Assembly (NCBI GenBank): GCA_017628395.1
Contig: JAGBZD010000033.1
Span: forward strand, 1-58,102
Direction of reading: 5' to 3'
Length of the DNA: 58,102 bases
DNA from: Paludibacteraceae bacterium
Lineage (GTDB): Bacteria > Bacteroidota > Bacteroidia > Bacteroidales > Paludibacteraceae
In this document: in pieces, positions 8,214-18,000 of the stretch
Numbering within the stretch: the first letter of the stretch is position 1
Layout: each line of letters starts with the position of its first letter
Notes under the pieces: model-generated
What the model saw: only the letters and a program-made list of their open reading frames with translations
What the model was told of the DNA's origin: nothing
The model's database searches: none
Program-made: the position numbers and the translations under genes

Positions 8214-9173
8214 ATGAAACGACTTACATTATTATTTACCCTACTCCTTGCTGCAACAACACTCCACGCACAGGTCACCGATAGCTTGGATCACGAGCAG
8301 GTGATATATCTCGATAGCCGCAGAGGAAATTCGATATCTTCATCCGACAACGGAGGTCTCTCGTTGATGCTCAATGGTATGCGCTTCGAGATTGGCAATA
8401 AGCAAGAGGAGGCGGATAGCGTATGTTACTATAAGAAAAATGCTGACGGCTCGATGGAGCTTCTCTCACGCGAGGAGCTCGCCATTGCAGCATACAACTC
8501 TAACATAGAGATTATAAACGCCAATAAAAAGAGGAGTAGCAATAAGGCGCACTTTGGTCTCCTCGGCATTGGCGCACCGAGCTACAACCACTTCTCGATC
8601 GTAGAGATAGGCTCGAATATGTTCACAGGTCTTAACTACGACGGATATAGCGCCGAGGAGGCAAAGAATCTGACTTTCAGTACCCGCAAGGCTGTATGCG
8701 TAACCTTGAACGTTGCCGAACTGAATGTACCTCTCACTCCAAACCACGCCTTAGCAGCATCTATGGCCTTTGGTTTTACCTGGGAGAACTACACCATTGC
8801 TGGCAACTACACTTTGGAGTATCGCGATGGTATGATGCGTCCACTCGCGGTGGACGCCAACCTCAAGAAGTCGAAGATGGAGGCATCCTATTTCCACGTG
8901 CCGATTACTCTCGACTGGAACATAAAGAGCGACTTCTTCATCTCGGCAGGCGTAAACCTCGACATCCTTATGGAGTCGCACCTCAAGTATAAGTTCCCAA
9001 AGACTAAGATCAAGGATGAGATTACCTTAAACCCATTTCAGTTTGGTGTTACAGCACGTATGGGATGGAGACGCATCTATGTCTTTGCAAACTACGCCTT
9101 CAGCGAGATGTTTCAGCGCGGCACAGGCCCCGAGGCTAATCGTTTCTCGGTAGGTATGGGTATCGGATTCTAA
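8214..9173 (+). CDS. Outer membrane beta-barrel protein of the ECF operon
   Basis: A 319-aa protein with a clear signal peptide (1-19, ends LHAQ), a polar N-terminal region (about 20-110) and a C-terminal barrel-like part of alternating beta strands. It ends '...RFSVGMGIGF' with a terminal F. The barrel half looks like the OmpW/PF13568 class of small Bacteroidota barrels. The 5-nt gap from the membrane regulator and 13-nt gap to the next gene place it in the sigma operon. It may be the envelope component sensed or controlled by the sigma/anti-sigma pair. Exact family and function are not recognised. Confidence 0.65.
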   Translation: MKRLTLLFTLLLAATTLHAQVTDSLDHEQVIYLDSRRGNSISSSDNGGLSLMLNGMRFEIGNKQEEADSVCYYKKNADGSMELLSREELAIAAYNSNIEIINANKKRSSNKAHFGLLGIGAPSYNHFSIVEIGSNMFTGLNYDGYSAEEAKNLTFSTRKAVCVTLNVAELNVPLTPNHALAASMAFGFTWENYTIAGNYTLEYRDGMMRPLAVDANLKKSKMEASYFHVPITLDWNIKSDFFISAGVNLDILMESHLKYKFPKTKIKDEITLNPFQFGVTARMGWRRIYVFANYAFSEMFQRGTGPEANRFSVGMGIGF

Positions 9174-9186
9174 ACCATTACATAAT

Positions 9187-9615
9187 ATGAAACGACTTAT
9201 AATATTGATAATGTTGCTTCTACCGCTAAGCAGTATAGCACAAGAGATAACCTTCACTGATATTATGTCGGAGTACTCATCCAAGGAGGGGTGTACGACA
9301 ATGCGAATCGGAAATAGTCTCTTTAGGTCGATGGAGATAGATATTGATGCCGATAGTATGTATATCATATCGGTGGAAAACCACTCGCTGATTCCGCACT
9401 TCAAAGCCCAGATCGAGACTCTCGCAACCTCTATGGAGGTTCTGATGAGCGTAAACCATAGCAGCGAGAGTGTCAATATATATCAGCTCAAAAACGATGG
9501 GCAAATCAAAGAGATTCTTATCGTGACAAGCGAGAAGGATGTATGTGCAGCTATATATATCATCGGCACAAATTTGGTGCTGAATCAGATAGATTCGCTT
9601 ATAAATTTGTTCTAA
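9187..9615 (+). CDS. DUF4252-like secreted protein
   Basis: A 142-aa exported protein with signal peptide 1-18 (ends SSIAQ). The remainder has the alternating pattern of DUF4252: 'EYSSKEGCTTMRIGNSLFRSM', then a short alpha segment, then 'IKEILIVTSEKDVCAAIYIIG'. DUF4252 proteins are habitual members of Bacteroidota ECF sigma operons of this kind. It has no lipobox cysteine near the cleavage site. It is the last gene before the terminator at 9637. Molecular role unknown. Confidence 0.6.
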   Translation: MKRLIILIMLLLPLSSIAQEITFTDIMSEYSSKEGCTTMRIGNSLFRSMEIDIDADSMYIISVENHSLIPHFKAQIETLATSMEVLMSVNHSSESVNIYQLKNDGQIKEILIVTSEKDVCAAIYIIGTNLVLNQIDSLINLF

Positions 9616-9636
9616 AGTTAGTCGTCTAACATAGTG

Positions 9637-9677
9637 GAGGGTGCCCGACACATTTTGCGGACACCCTCCTCTCTTTT
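9637..9677 (+). terminator. Terminator of the ECF sigma operon
   Basis: GAGGGTGCCCG (9637-9647) pairs with CGGACACCCTC (9658-9668), with one C-A mismatch, followed by CTCTCTTTT. It sits 22 nt after the DUF4252 gene. Confidence 0.75.
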
Positions 9678-9679
9678 AA

Positions 9680-9799
9680 GAAGTTGTATAACAAGAGTTA
9701 GTTTTAGGCGCACGAAGCACGAAAAAGCGGAGTTTACTAATCGTAAATGAGCATTTTGAGTGCAAGTGCAACACCAAAATAACCTTGTTAGACGGCTTC
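9680..9799. repeat. 120-nt imperfect palindromic element
   Basis: Nested inverted repeats span the whole segment. GAAGTTGTATAACAAG (9680-9695) pairs with CTTGTTAGACGGCTTC (9784-9799). Inside it GTTAGTTTTAGG pairs with CCAAAATAAC, and GCACGAAGCAC pairs with GTGCAAGTGC. A TTTAC/GTAAA hairpin is central. It lies between the sigma-operon terminator and the 3' end of rubrerythrin. It could be a dispersed fold-back repeat or a structured 3' RNA element. No second copy is visible in the window. Confidence 0.6.
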
Positions 9800-9803
9800 T
9801 TTT

Positions 9804-10385
9804 TTAATAATTATCTGCCATAGGCTCAAAATACCTCTGCTCGTGTTCACACGAAGGACAAAGCTTCGGAGCTTTGGAGGCCTTGACAATATATCCGCAG
9901 TTGCGACACTGCCACACTATCTCACCATCGCGACGGAAGAAATCGCCATCGGCCAATCTGCTGAGCAGCTTCAGGTATCGACGTTCGTGCTCCTTCTCCA
10001 CCTCCGCCACGTGCTTGAACGTGAGTGCCACCTTCTGAAAACCCTCGGCGTGCGCAGTCTCGGCAAACGAGGCATAGAGATTCGCCCACTCATCGTGTTC
10101 GCCCTCTGCTGCGGCAATAAGATTATCCGCGGTCGTGGAGATTATACCTGCAGGATAGGATGCGTTGTGAATGGTAGCCATACCTCCCTCGAGATATTTG
10201 AAGAAGCGCTTGGCGTGTTCCATCTCCTGCTCGGCAGTAGTAAGGAATACCGCTGCAATCTGCTCATAGCCATCCTTTTTCGCCTGCTTCGCGAAGAATG
10301 TATAGCGGTTACGCGCCTGACTCTCACCCGCAAAGGCCTTCAATAAATTCTCCTCGGTAAGTGTGCCCTTAAGTCTATCTTTCAT
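9804..10385 (-). CDS. rbr: Rubrerythrin
   Basis: Cytosolic non-haem iron peroxidase that reduces hydrogen peroxide and protects anaerobes from oxygen. About 193 aa: an N-terminal four-helix ferritin-like domain with di-iron ligands in 'EQEMEH' and 'EVEKEHERRY', and a C-terminal rubredoxin-like [Fe(SCys)4] domain with CRNCG and CPSCE pairs. The ATG at 10385 (MKDRLKGTLTEENL) is the standard family start. The open frame continues further upstream without family similarity. Single-gene unit. Confidence 0.93.
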   Translation of the reverse strand: MKDRLKGTLTEENLLKAFAGESQARNRYTFFAKQAKKDGYEQIAAVFLTTAEQEMEHAKRFFKYLEGGMATIHNASYPAGIISTTADNLIAAAEGEHDEWANLYASFAETAHAEGFQKVALTFKHVAEVEKEHERRYLKLLSRLADGDFFRRDGEIVWQCRNCGYIVKASKAPKLCPSCEHEQRYFEPMADNY

Positions 10386-10446
10386 AATTATCAATGTTTT
10401 AAGATTCATATTGGAACAGTGCAAAATGAGAGCCAAATATTATATA

Positions 10447-10478
10447 TTTGCGAATTAATGGAAATATTGTTATCTTTG
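10447..10478 (+). promoter_or_regulatory. Promoter of ettA-hisS
   Basis: TTTG (10447-10450), exactly 20 nt, TATCTTTG (10471-10478). This is a textbook Bacteroidota -33/-7 pair, 37 nt before the ettA ATG. Confidence 0.78.
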
Positions 10479-10514
10479 CACGATATGGACGAAAAAATCA
10501 AAAACTAACTATAT

Positions 10515-12194
10515 ATGGCAGACGAGAAAATTATTTTTTCGATGGTTGGTGTGAGCAAGGTGCTTAACAACAACAAGAAGATTTTGAACAACATCTACCT
10601 GTCGTTCTTCTATGGCGCAAAGATCGGTATCATCGGTCTTAACGGTTCGGGTAAGTCTACCCTTATGAAGATCATCGCAGGTATCGACAAGAGCTACCAG
10701 GGCGAGGTGGTGTTCTCGCCAGGCTACAGCGTGGGCTACCTCGAGCAGGAGCCACAGCTTGACCCTACCAAGACCGTTAAGGAGATCGTGGAGGAGGGTG
10801 CAGCTGCTACCGTAGCACTCTTGAAGGAGTACGAGGATATCAATATGAAGCTCTGCGAGCCTATGGACGACGACGAGATGGCTCGTCTTGTGGAGCGTCA
10901 GGGTGAGCTTTATGAGATGATCGACCACGTAAACGGTTGGGAGTTGGATAGCGTTTTGGAGCGCGCTATGGATGCGTTGCGATGCCCAGATCCTGATCAG
11001 AACGTAAGCGTTTTGTCGGGTGGTGAGCGTCGCCGTGTGGCGTTGTGTCGCTTGTTGTTGCAGCAGCCTGATGTGTTGCTTCTCGATGAGCCTACCAACC
11101 ACCTCGATGCCGAGAGTATCGACTGGTTGGAGCAGCACCTCCAGCAGTATAAGGGTACGGTTATCGCCGTAACCCACGACCGTTACTTCCTCGACAACGT
11201 AGCAGGTTGGATCTTGGAGCTTGACCGCGGTGAGGGTATTCCTTGGAAGGGTAACTACTCTGGCTGGTTGGAGCAGAAGACTCAGCGTATGGCTATGGAG
11301 GAGAAGCAGGAGAGCAAGCGTCGCAAGACCCTCGAGCGCGAGTTGGAGTGGGTACGTATGTCACCATCGGGCCGTCACGCCAAGTCAAAGGCTCGTCTCT
11401 CGGCTTACGATAAGATGATGAACGCCGACACAAAGGAGCGCGAGGAGAAGCTCGAGATCTACATCCCTAACGGTCCACGTTTGGGTGATCTCGTTATCGA
11501 GGCTCAGGGCGTTACCAAGGCCTTCGGCGACAGAGTGTTGTACGAAAACCTCGAGTTCTCGTTGCCACCAGCAGGTATCGTAGGTGTTATCGGTGCTAAC
11601 GGTACTGGTAAGACTACCTTGTTCCGTATGATTATGGGCTTGGAGGAGCCTACATCGGGTAGCTTCCGCGTAGGTCCTACCGTGAAGCTTGCGTACGTAG
11701 ACCAGCAGCATAAGTCTATCGACCCTGAGAAGACCGTATACGAGGTTATCTCTCAGAACTCAGACCTTATCCAGCTCGGTAACCGTCAGGTTCCAGCACG
11801 TGCATACGTAGGTCGCTTCAACTTCAACGGCGCAGACCAGGAGAAGAAGTGCGGCGTGTTGTCGGGTGGTGAGCGTAACCGTCTCCACCTCGCCCTTGCA
11901 CTCAAGGAGCAGGGCAACGTGTTGCTCCTCGATGAGCCTACCAACGATATCGACGTTAACACACTTCGTGCGTTGGAGGAGGGTCTCGAGAACTTCGCAG
12001 GATGTGCTGTGGTTATCTCGCACGACCGTTGGTTCTTGGATCGTATTGCCACCCACATCCTCTCATTTGAGGGCGACTCTAAGGTGGTATTCTACGAGGG
12101 TACATACTCGGAGTATGAGGCGTGGAAGAAGGCTCAGGGTGAGGATACAACCCCTAAGCGCGTGAAGTATAAGAAGTTGTTGGCAGAGCAGTAG
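10515..12194 (+). CDS. ettA: Energy-dependent translational throttle protein EttA (ABC-F)
   Basis: Cytosolic ABC-F ATPase that binds the ribosomal E site and gates entry into elongation according to ATP/ADP ratio. 559 aa, near the usual 555. It has two ABC domains: Walker A 'GLNGSGKST' (about 42) and 'GANGTGKTT', signatures 'LSGGERRRVALCR' and 'LSGGERNRLHLALAL', and Walker B 'LLLDEPTNHLD' and 'LLLDEPTNDID'. The linker holds the helical PtIM arm ('EWVRMSPSGRHAKSKARL'). No transmembrane segments. hisS follows after 14 nt, so the two are probably co-transcribed from the promoter at 10447. Antibiotic-resistance ABC-F paralogues are less likely because the EttA-specific signatures are intact. Confidence 0.93.
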   Translation: MADEKIIFSMVGVSKVLNNNKKILNNIYLSFFYGAKIGIIGLNGSGKSTLMKIIAGIDKSYQGEVVFSPGYSVGYLEQEPQLDPTKTVKEIVEEGAAATVALLKEYEDINMKLCEPMDDDEMARLVERQGELYEMIDHVNGWELDSVLERAMDALRCPDPDQNVSVLSGGERRRVALCRLLLQQPDVLLLDEPTNHLDAESIDWLEQHLQQYKGTVIAVTHDRYFLDNVAGWILELDRGEGIPWKGNYSGWLEQKTQRMAMEEKQESKRRKTLERELEWVRMSPSGRHAKSKARLSAYDKMMNADTKEREEKLEIYIPNGPRLGDLVIEAQGVTKAFGDRVLYENLEFSLPPAGIVGVIGANGTGKTTLFRMIMGLEEPTSGSFRVGPTVKLAYVDQQHKSIDPEKTVYEVISQNSDLIQLGNRQVPARAYVGRFNFNGADQEKKCGVLSGGERNRLHLALALKEQGNVLLLDEPTNDIDVNTLRALEEGLENFAGCAVVISHDRWFLDRIATHILSFEGDSKVVFYEGTYSEYEAWKKAQGEDTTPKRVKYKKLLAEQ

Positions 12195-12208
12195 AATTTC
12201 AGTAGACT

Positions 12209-13549
12209 ATGGCACAGAAACCATCTATTCCAAAGGGTACGCGCGACTTCTCGCCAGAGGAGATGATGCGCCGCACCTATATATTCGATACCATTAAGAG
12301 TGTATTCCGCCTCTTTGGCTATGCTCCACTCGAGACTCCATCTATGGAGAACCTCTCTACCCTACTGGGCAAATATGGCGACGAGGGCGATAAGCTTCTC
12401 TTCAAGATTTTGAACTCTGGTGACTACGGCGCAAAGCTCTCGGAGGAGGAGCTGCGCCAGGCTTCGAAGATCTCGGAGAAGGGTCTTCGTTACGACCTCA
12501 CCGTTCCTTTTGCTCGCTACGTGGTGCAGCACCAGAACGAGATTGTATTCCCATTCAAGCGCTACCAGATTCAGCCTGTATGGCGTGCCGACCGTCCTCA
12601 GAAGGGTCGTTATCGTGAGTTCTACCAGTGCGATGTGGATGTCATCGGCTCTAAGTCACTCCTTTCGGAGGTGGAGTTGGTGGATATCGTAGCACGAGTA
12701 TTCTCGAAGCTCGGCATCTCGGTAACGCTCAAGATGAACAACCGCAAAATATTGTTCGGTATTGCTGAGTCGATTGGTCACGCAGATAAGATGATCGACA
12801 TCACCGTTGCTATCGACAAACTCGACAAAATCGGTTTGGACAACGTGAAGGCTGAGTTGCGCGAGCGCGGCATCGACGATGAGGCTATCGCCAAGCTTCA
12901 ACCAATCCTTGAGCTTAGCGGCACTAATGCCGAGAAACTCTATAAGTTGGAGTCGGTTATCGGTGCGTCGGAGACAGGTATGCTCGGCATCGAGGAGATG
13001 CGCACTATCTTCGAGGGTATCGAGAAGCTCGGCATCAACCTTACACCTGAGCTCGACCTCTCACTCGCTCGCGGCTTGAACTACTACACCGGTGCTATTT
13101 TCGAGGTTAAGGCTAACGACTATCAGATTGGCTCTATCTCGGGTGGTGGACGTTACGACGACCTCACCGGCATCTTCGGAATGCCAGGTATGTCGGGCGT
13201 AGGTATCTCGTTCGGTGCAGACCGTATTTATGACGTTATGCTCGGCCTAAGCCTCTTCCCCGAGGAGTTGGCCTGCTCAACAAAGGTTCTCTTCATCAAT
13301 CTCGGCAAGGCTGAGGAGGAGGCCTCGATGCGCCTTATCTCGAAGTTGCGCGACAACAATGTAGCTGCGGAGATATACCCCGAGTCGGCAAAGATGAAGA
13401 AGCAGATGGAGTATGCCAACCGTCGCGGCATCCCATACGTTGTCATCATCGGTTCGGAGGAGTTGGAGCGCGGTGTAGCGACCCTCAAGGATATGCGCTC
13501 GGGAGAGCAGCGCGAGGTAACTTTCGAGGAGTTGCCAACAGCAATTTAA
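12209..13549 (+). CDS. hisS: Histidine-tRNA ligase
   Basis: Class II aminoacyl-tRNA synthetase charging tRNA-His. 446 aa. The start '[16 protein letters not shown]' is the family N-terminus. Motif 2 is '[19 protein letters not shown]'. The histidine-specific blocks '[15 protein letters not shown]' and 'GGGRYDDL' are present. An anticodon-binding domain occupies the last 100 residues ('[21 protein letters not shown]'). It is 14 nt after ettA and ends before the hairpin at 13568. Confidence 0.95.
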   Translation: MAQKPSIPKGTRDFSPEEMMRRTYIFDTIKSVFRLFGYAPLETPSMENLSTLLGKYGDEGDKLLFKILNSGDYGAKLSEEELRQASKISEKGLRYDLTVPFARYVVQHQNEIVFPFKRYQIQPVWRADRPQKGRYREFYQCDVDVIGSKSLLSEVELVDIVARVFSKLGISVTLKMNNRKILFGIAESIGHADKMIDITVAIDKLDKIGLDNVKAELRERGIDDEAIAKLQPILELSGTNAEKLYKLESVIGASETGMLGIEEMRTIFEGIEKLGINLTPELDLSLARGLNYYTGAIFEVKANDYQIGSISGGGRYDDLTGIFGMPGMSGVGISFGADRIYDVMLGLSLFPEELACSTKVLFINLGKAEEEASMRLISKLRDNNVAAEIYPESAKMKKQMEYANRRGIPYVVIIGSEELERGVATLKDMRSGEQREVTFEELPTAI

Positions 13550-13567
13550 GCGGCATACCACAAAATC

Positions 13568-13603
13568 AATAGCGGAGAGAATGTTATATTTTGCTCCGCT
13601 ATT
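13568..13603 (+). terminator. Hairpin after hisS
   Basis: AATAGCGGAG (13568-13577) pairs perfectly with CTCCGCTATT (13594-13603), 10 bp with a 16-nt loop, followed by GGTTTATA. The T tract is weak, so it may be a partial terminator. It also shows that an in-frame ATG at 13581, inside the loop, is not the start of the next gene. Confidence 0.55.
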
Positions 13604-13634
13604 GGTTTATATAACAGAGTGTAAACCTCATAAT

Positions 13635-14600
13635 ATGAAACGATTAGTCTTACTTCTACTCTCGGTATTAGGCGCACACCTCTGCGCCTCGGCACAGCTT
13701 ACGGAACTGCAACAGATACAGAAACTAAACTTAGTGTATCAGCAGATTCGCAACAACTATGTCGACGATGTGTCCCTCGAGCCATTAGTAGAGGAGGCTA
13801 TTCGCGCTACACTCAAGGAGCTTGACCCGCACTCGCAATACCTCACCAAGGAGGAGATGACTGAGACACGCGAGCGACTCCGTGAGCCTGATGCTATAAC
13901 CAGCTCTCAGCGCAGTGGCGACATTGGATACATAGCCGTTTCGAGATTCTCGAAGCCTCTTGCCGCAGAGTTTTATAAGGCGTACCGCGCCCTCGGAGAT
14001 ATCGAGAGCTTGGTTGTCGACCTGCGCGACAATGGCGGCGGCGCAATAACATCGGCCATAGATCTCACGTCGCTATTTCTACACAAGGGAGATGTCATAG
14101 TGTCGACAGAGGGGCGTAACACCAACGCTATATATGATACGAAGCATGATGGCAAGCTGTGTGATATTCCCGTTATTGTGCTTATAAACGAGAATAGTGC
14201 CTCGGCAAGCGAGATCTTCGCAGGTGCTATTCAGGATCACGATCGTGGTGTTGTCGTAGGTCGCACAAGCTTTGGCAAGGGTCTTGTGCAGCGACTCATA
14301 AACCTAAAGGATGGCTCGGGCGTGACAATCACCGTGGCACGCTACAAGACACCCTCGGGGCGAGTAATTCAGCGTCCGTACCAGATGGGGCGCAGTGATG
14401 ATTATCAGCGTGATACTATGCGTTATCAGCATCCTGACTCTATACGCCACGACGATGCACCCATCTTCAAAACCCTAAAACTGGGACGCGAGGTGTATGG
14501 TGGCGGAGGCATAACACCCGACATATATATCGAGAGTGACACCATAGCACTCACCAAAGATGCGATAGATAGGTGGTTAGAGGTTATCTCGCCACGCTAA
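13635..14600 (+). CDS. S41-family C-terminal processing protease lacking the PDZ domain
   Basis: Exported serine protease of the CtpA/Prc family, about 321 aa from the ATG at 13635. The signal peptide 1-20 ends in CASA-Q. An N-terminal helical segment contains 'LKELDPHSQYLTKEEM' (59-75), and the catalytic core begins near residue 95 ('GDIGYIAVSRFS'). The core has 'VVDLRDNGGGA', the nucleophile Ser190 in 'NENSASASEIFAGA' and the general base Lys215 in 'TSFGKG', 25 residues apart as in Prc (S430/K455). The PDZ domain that normally lies between the DPHS helix and the core, about 90 residues, is absent: only 24 residues join them. The reading frame is intact, so the loss is clean. Target specificity must depend on something other than a PDZ. 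Confidence 0.85.
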   Translation: MKRLVLLLLSVLGAHLCASAQLTELQQIQKLNLVYQQIRNNYVDDVSLEPLVEEAIRATLKELDPHSQYLTKEEMTETRERLREPDAITSSQRSGDIGYIAVSRFSKPLAAEFYKAYRALGDIESLVVDLRDNGGGAITSAIDLTSLFLHKGDVIVSTEGRNTNAIYDTKHDGKLCDIPVIVLINENSASASEIFAGAIQDHDRGVVVGRTSFGKGLVQRLINLKDGSGVTITVARYKTPSGRVIQRPYQMGRSDDYQRDTMRYQHPDSIRHDDAPIFKTLKLGREVYGGGGITPDIYIESDTIALTKDAIDRWLEVISPR

Positions 14601-14642
14601 GTTTATCCAAGCGCCGTTTTTTGCATCATTACCCCAAAAATA

Positions 14643-14675
14643 AACCCCTCGGAACCGCACAGATTCCGAGGGGTT
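14643..14675 (-). terminator. Terminator of dnaE-trxA (bidirectional hairpin)
   Basis: AACCCCTCGGAA (14643-14654) pairs with TTCCGAGGGGTT (14664-14675), a perfect 12-bp stem. On the minus strand it is followed by TTATTTTTGG, so it mainly serves trxA. It may also stop readthrough from the convergent S41 gene. Confidence 0.8.
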
Positions 14676-14708
14676 ATCGTTTGCATTAGGGTACTACCCT
14701 ATTGCCCA

Positions 14709-15026
14709 CTACAAAAGAGCGTCGATCTTAGCCTTGAGCTGCTCCTTGTCTGCAGTACCTACGTGCTTGTCAACCTGAGCACCATCCTTGAAGAAGAGGA
14801 TAGTAGGCACGTTGCGAACGCGGTGCTGTGCTGCGATCTCATCGCCATCCTCACCTACATCACACTTGCAGATGATAACCTTACCATCATACTCCTCAGC
14901 AAGCTCGTCGATGATAGGGCTTACCATACGGCAAGGACCACACCAAGTTGCCCAGAAATCAATTACTACAGGCAAACCCTTGCCCATTACCTCGTCAAAG
15001 TTCTCGTTGTTTAGTTTAAGTGCCAT
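14709..15026 (-). CDS. trxA: Thioredoxin
   Basis: Small cytosolic dithiol-disulfide reductase, 105 aa. It carries the canonical active site WCGPC (residues 28-32), the cis-Pro 'VRNVPTILFF' and the C-terminal 'GTADKEQLKAKIDALL'. No signal peptide or membrane segment. The ATG lies 13 nt after the dnaE stop, so the two form an operon. Confidence 0.95.
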   Translation of the reverse strand: MALKLNNENFDEVMGKGLPVVIDFWATWCGPCRMVSPIIDELAEEYDGKVIICKCDVGEDGDEIAAQHRVRNVPTILFFKDGAQVDKHVGTADKEQLKAKIDALL

Positions 15027-15039
15027 AATTGTAAAAATT

Positions 15040-18000
15040 TTATATGTTTATAAAATAGTTGAATTCATTTTTAATCAAGAAGTTCATAAAATCGCTGCTC
15101 GTAGCGACACGATACTTCTTGGAGTTAAGCTTAATCTTGACATCGTTTTGGTGGTCATATATCGTAAACTCCAAAACCGTCTTGCCGGGATTAGCCTCAA
15201 TATGCTGCACGAGCATCTGCGTGAGGGTCGAACACACCTCGTTTATCTCCAACTCGATGCGAATCTTCGAGACATTCTCGGCAACCTCCGCAAGATGCTG
15301 GATCGACTGAATCTTATACACCAACTCGCCCTCCTTGCCAAATCGAGGCTGCACGCGACCTCTGATAAATAGGAAGTTATCCATCTCGATGAATATGCCA
15401 AATTGCTCAAACTCCTTACTCCAGAGTGTAAACTCGTGGTGGGTATTGTAATCCTCGAGGACGAAACGTGCATAGCGACGACCATCCTTGGTTGTGAGGG
15501 GTGTAACGGATGTAATGATACCCGCAACCGACAACTCCTTGCCATTGAGCAGCGTAAGCTCATCCAAATCACCAAGCTCCACCTGACACATCTTCGAGAG
15601 AATAAAATCGAAGCGGTCGAGGGGATGTCCCGAAAGGTAGAGGCCGATAACCTCCTTCTCCTTGTTCAGAACCGCGATATTACTCCAATCCTCCGCCGCG
15701 GGAACACGTGGCGGTGGAACATCCGATCCGCTGTCGCTAAACATACCGAAGAGGCTCTGCTGCGCATTGTTCTTATCCGACTGCACACGCTGTCCGTAGC
15801 GCACCAGCATATCGAGGAACTGAGCGTTGTTGTTATTAGCATCCACAGCAAAGAATCGCGAGCGATTGAAGTCGATAATCGAGTCGAAACCTCCAGCAAA
15901 TGCGATGCTCTCGAGAGATTTGCGGTTGACAACCGAGAAGTTTACACGCTCCATAAAGTCGTAGATAGACTTATATGGGCCATTCTTCAGACGCTCGTTG
16001 ACAATAGACTCTGATGCCGCCTCACCAACACCCTTGATAGCTGCGAGACCAAAACGAATATCACCGCTCTTGGATGTCGAGAACTTAATCATAGAGGCGT
16101 TTACGTCGGGACCGAGAACGGAGATACCCATACTCTTACACTCCGACATATATACCGTCACCTGCTTGATATCGTTCAGGTTGCGGCTGAGCACCGTCGC
16201 CATATACTCCGAAGGGTAGTGAGCCTTGATATATGCAGTCTGGTACGCCACCCACGAGTAGCACGTTGCGTGCGACTTGTTGAAGGCATACGATGCAAAC
16301 TTCTCCCAGTCTGCCCAAATCTTCTCCAGCACCTTCTCGTCGTGACCGTTGGAGATTCCGCCCTCGATAAACTTAGGCTTCAGCTCATCCAGCTTCGACT
16401 TGATCTTCTTACCCATCGCCTTACGCAGCGTATCCGACTCGCCTCGCGTAAAGTTACCCAACAGACGCGACAGCAACATCACCTGCTCCTGATAAACAGT
16501 GATACCGTAGGTATCCTTCAAGTAACGCTCCATAATCGGGATATCGTAGACAATAGGCTTGCGCCCGTGCTTACGATCGATGAAGTCGGGGATGTAGTCC
16601 ATAGGTCCCGGACGGTAGAGGGCATTCATCGCGATAAGATCCTCAAAAGTAGAGGGCTGCAACTCGCGAAGATATTTCTGCATACCTGGCGACTCAAACT
16701 GGAACGTACCAATAGTACCTCCCGCGCAATAGAGTTCGTATGTCTTTCTATCGTCGATAGGGATATTGTCGATATCTATCTCCACGCCGTGGGTCTGCTT
16801 CACATTCTCCACGGCATCTTTGATGATGGACAAGGTCTTCAGACCGAGGAAGTCCATCTTAATAAGACCCGTATCCTCAATCACAGAGCCCTCATACTGC
16901 GTAACAAGCATATTTTCGCCCGTCTCCTTATCCACCGCAGTACTTACAGGTACCCAGTCGGTGATATCATCGCGGCAGATGATAGTGCCGCAGGCGTGAA
17001 CACCCGTACCTCGCACGTTACCCTCAAGCATCTTGGCATACTTGATGGTATCGCGCATCACAGGGTCGTTGGACTCCTCCGCCTCCTTAAGCTCTGGAAC
17101 TGCCATAATGGCATTACGGAGATTGATCTTGAGGAGCTTATCATGGTCATTAGGATCGGGAATACGCTCTGGAATCCACTTACACAGCTGGTTGGCTTGC
17201 GCAAGAGGGAGCTTCTGCACACGTGCGACATCCTTCAGAGCCATCTTCGTGGCCATAGTGCCGTAGGTGATGATGTGCGCCACCTTCTCCTTACCATACT
17301 TCTGTGTCACCCAGTTGAGCACCCTGCCTCGGCCGTCATCGTCAAAGTCGATATCGATATCTGGCAACGAGATACGGTCGGGATTGAGGAATCGCTCGAA
17401 AAGCAAGTCATATTTAATAGGGTCTATCTGCGTGATACCCAAGCAGTAGGCCACCGCAGAACCTGCGGCAGAACCACGACCTGGACCGACCGAGACATCG
17501 AGCTCCTCGCGGGCAGCACGTATGAAGTCCTGGACAATAAGGAAGTAGCCCGGGAAACCCATCGTCTTCATAATGTGCAACTCGAACTTCAGACGTGTAG
17601 TAGTCTCCTCGTCAAGCACTTCGCCATAACGCTTATGCGCGCCATCCATAGCCAATTTGGCGAGGTAATCTGCCTCAAGCTTTATACGATATAGCTTGTC
17701 GTAACCACCTAATTTCTCGATCTTTTTCTTGGCATCCTCCTCTGACATCACCACGTTTCCATTCTCGTCGCGCGTAAACTCATCGAAGAGATTCTGCTCC
17801 GTAAGCGTGGCGCGATAGCCCTCCTCCGTGCCAAACTCCTCGGGGATGGCAAAGGTTGGCATAATAGGTGCGTGGTCGATGCTGTAACCCTCAATCTTGT
17901 TACATATCTCCACGGTGTTATCCAACGCCTCGGGGATATAGTCGAATATGGCGTTCATCTCCGCCGTAGTCTTCATCCACTCCTGCTTGGTGTAGAGCAT

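Noticed and set aside
13581-13634. Earlier ATG for the S41 protease
   Set aside because: It falls in the loop of the hairpin after hisS. The ATG at 13635 begins a normal signal peptide.
16219-17694. Long plus-strand ORF of 491 codons
   Set aside because: It is the antisense shadow of dnaE. The sequence is rich in Leu, His and Arg and has no recognisable domain.
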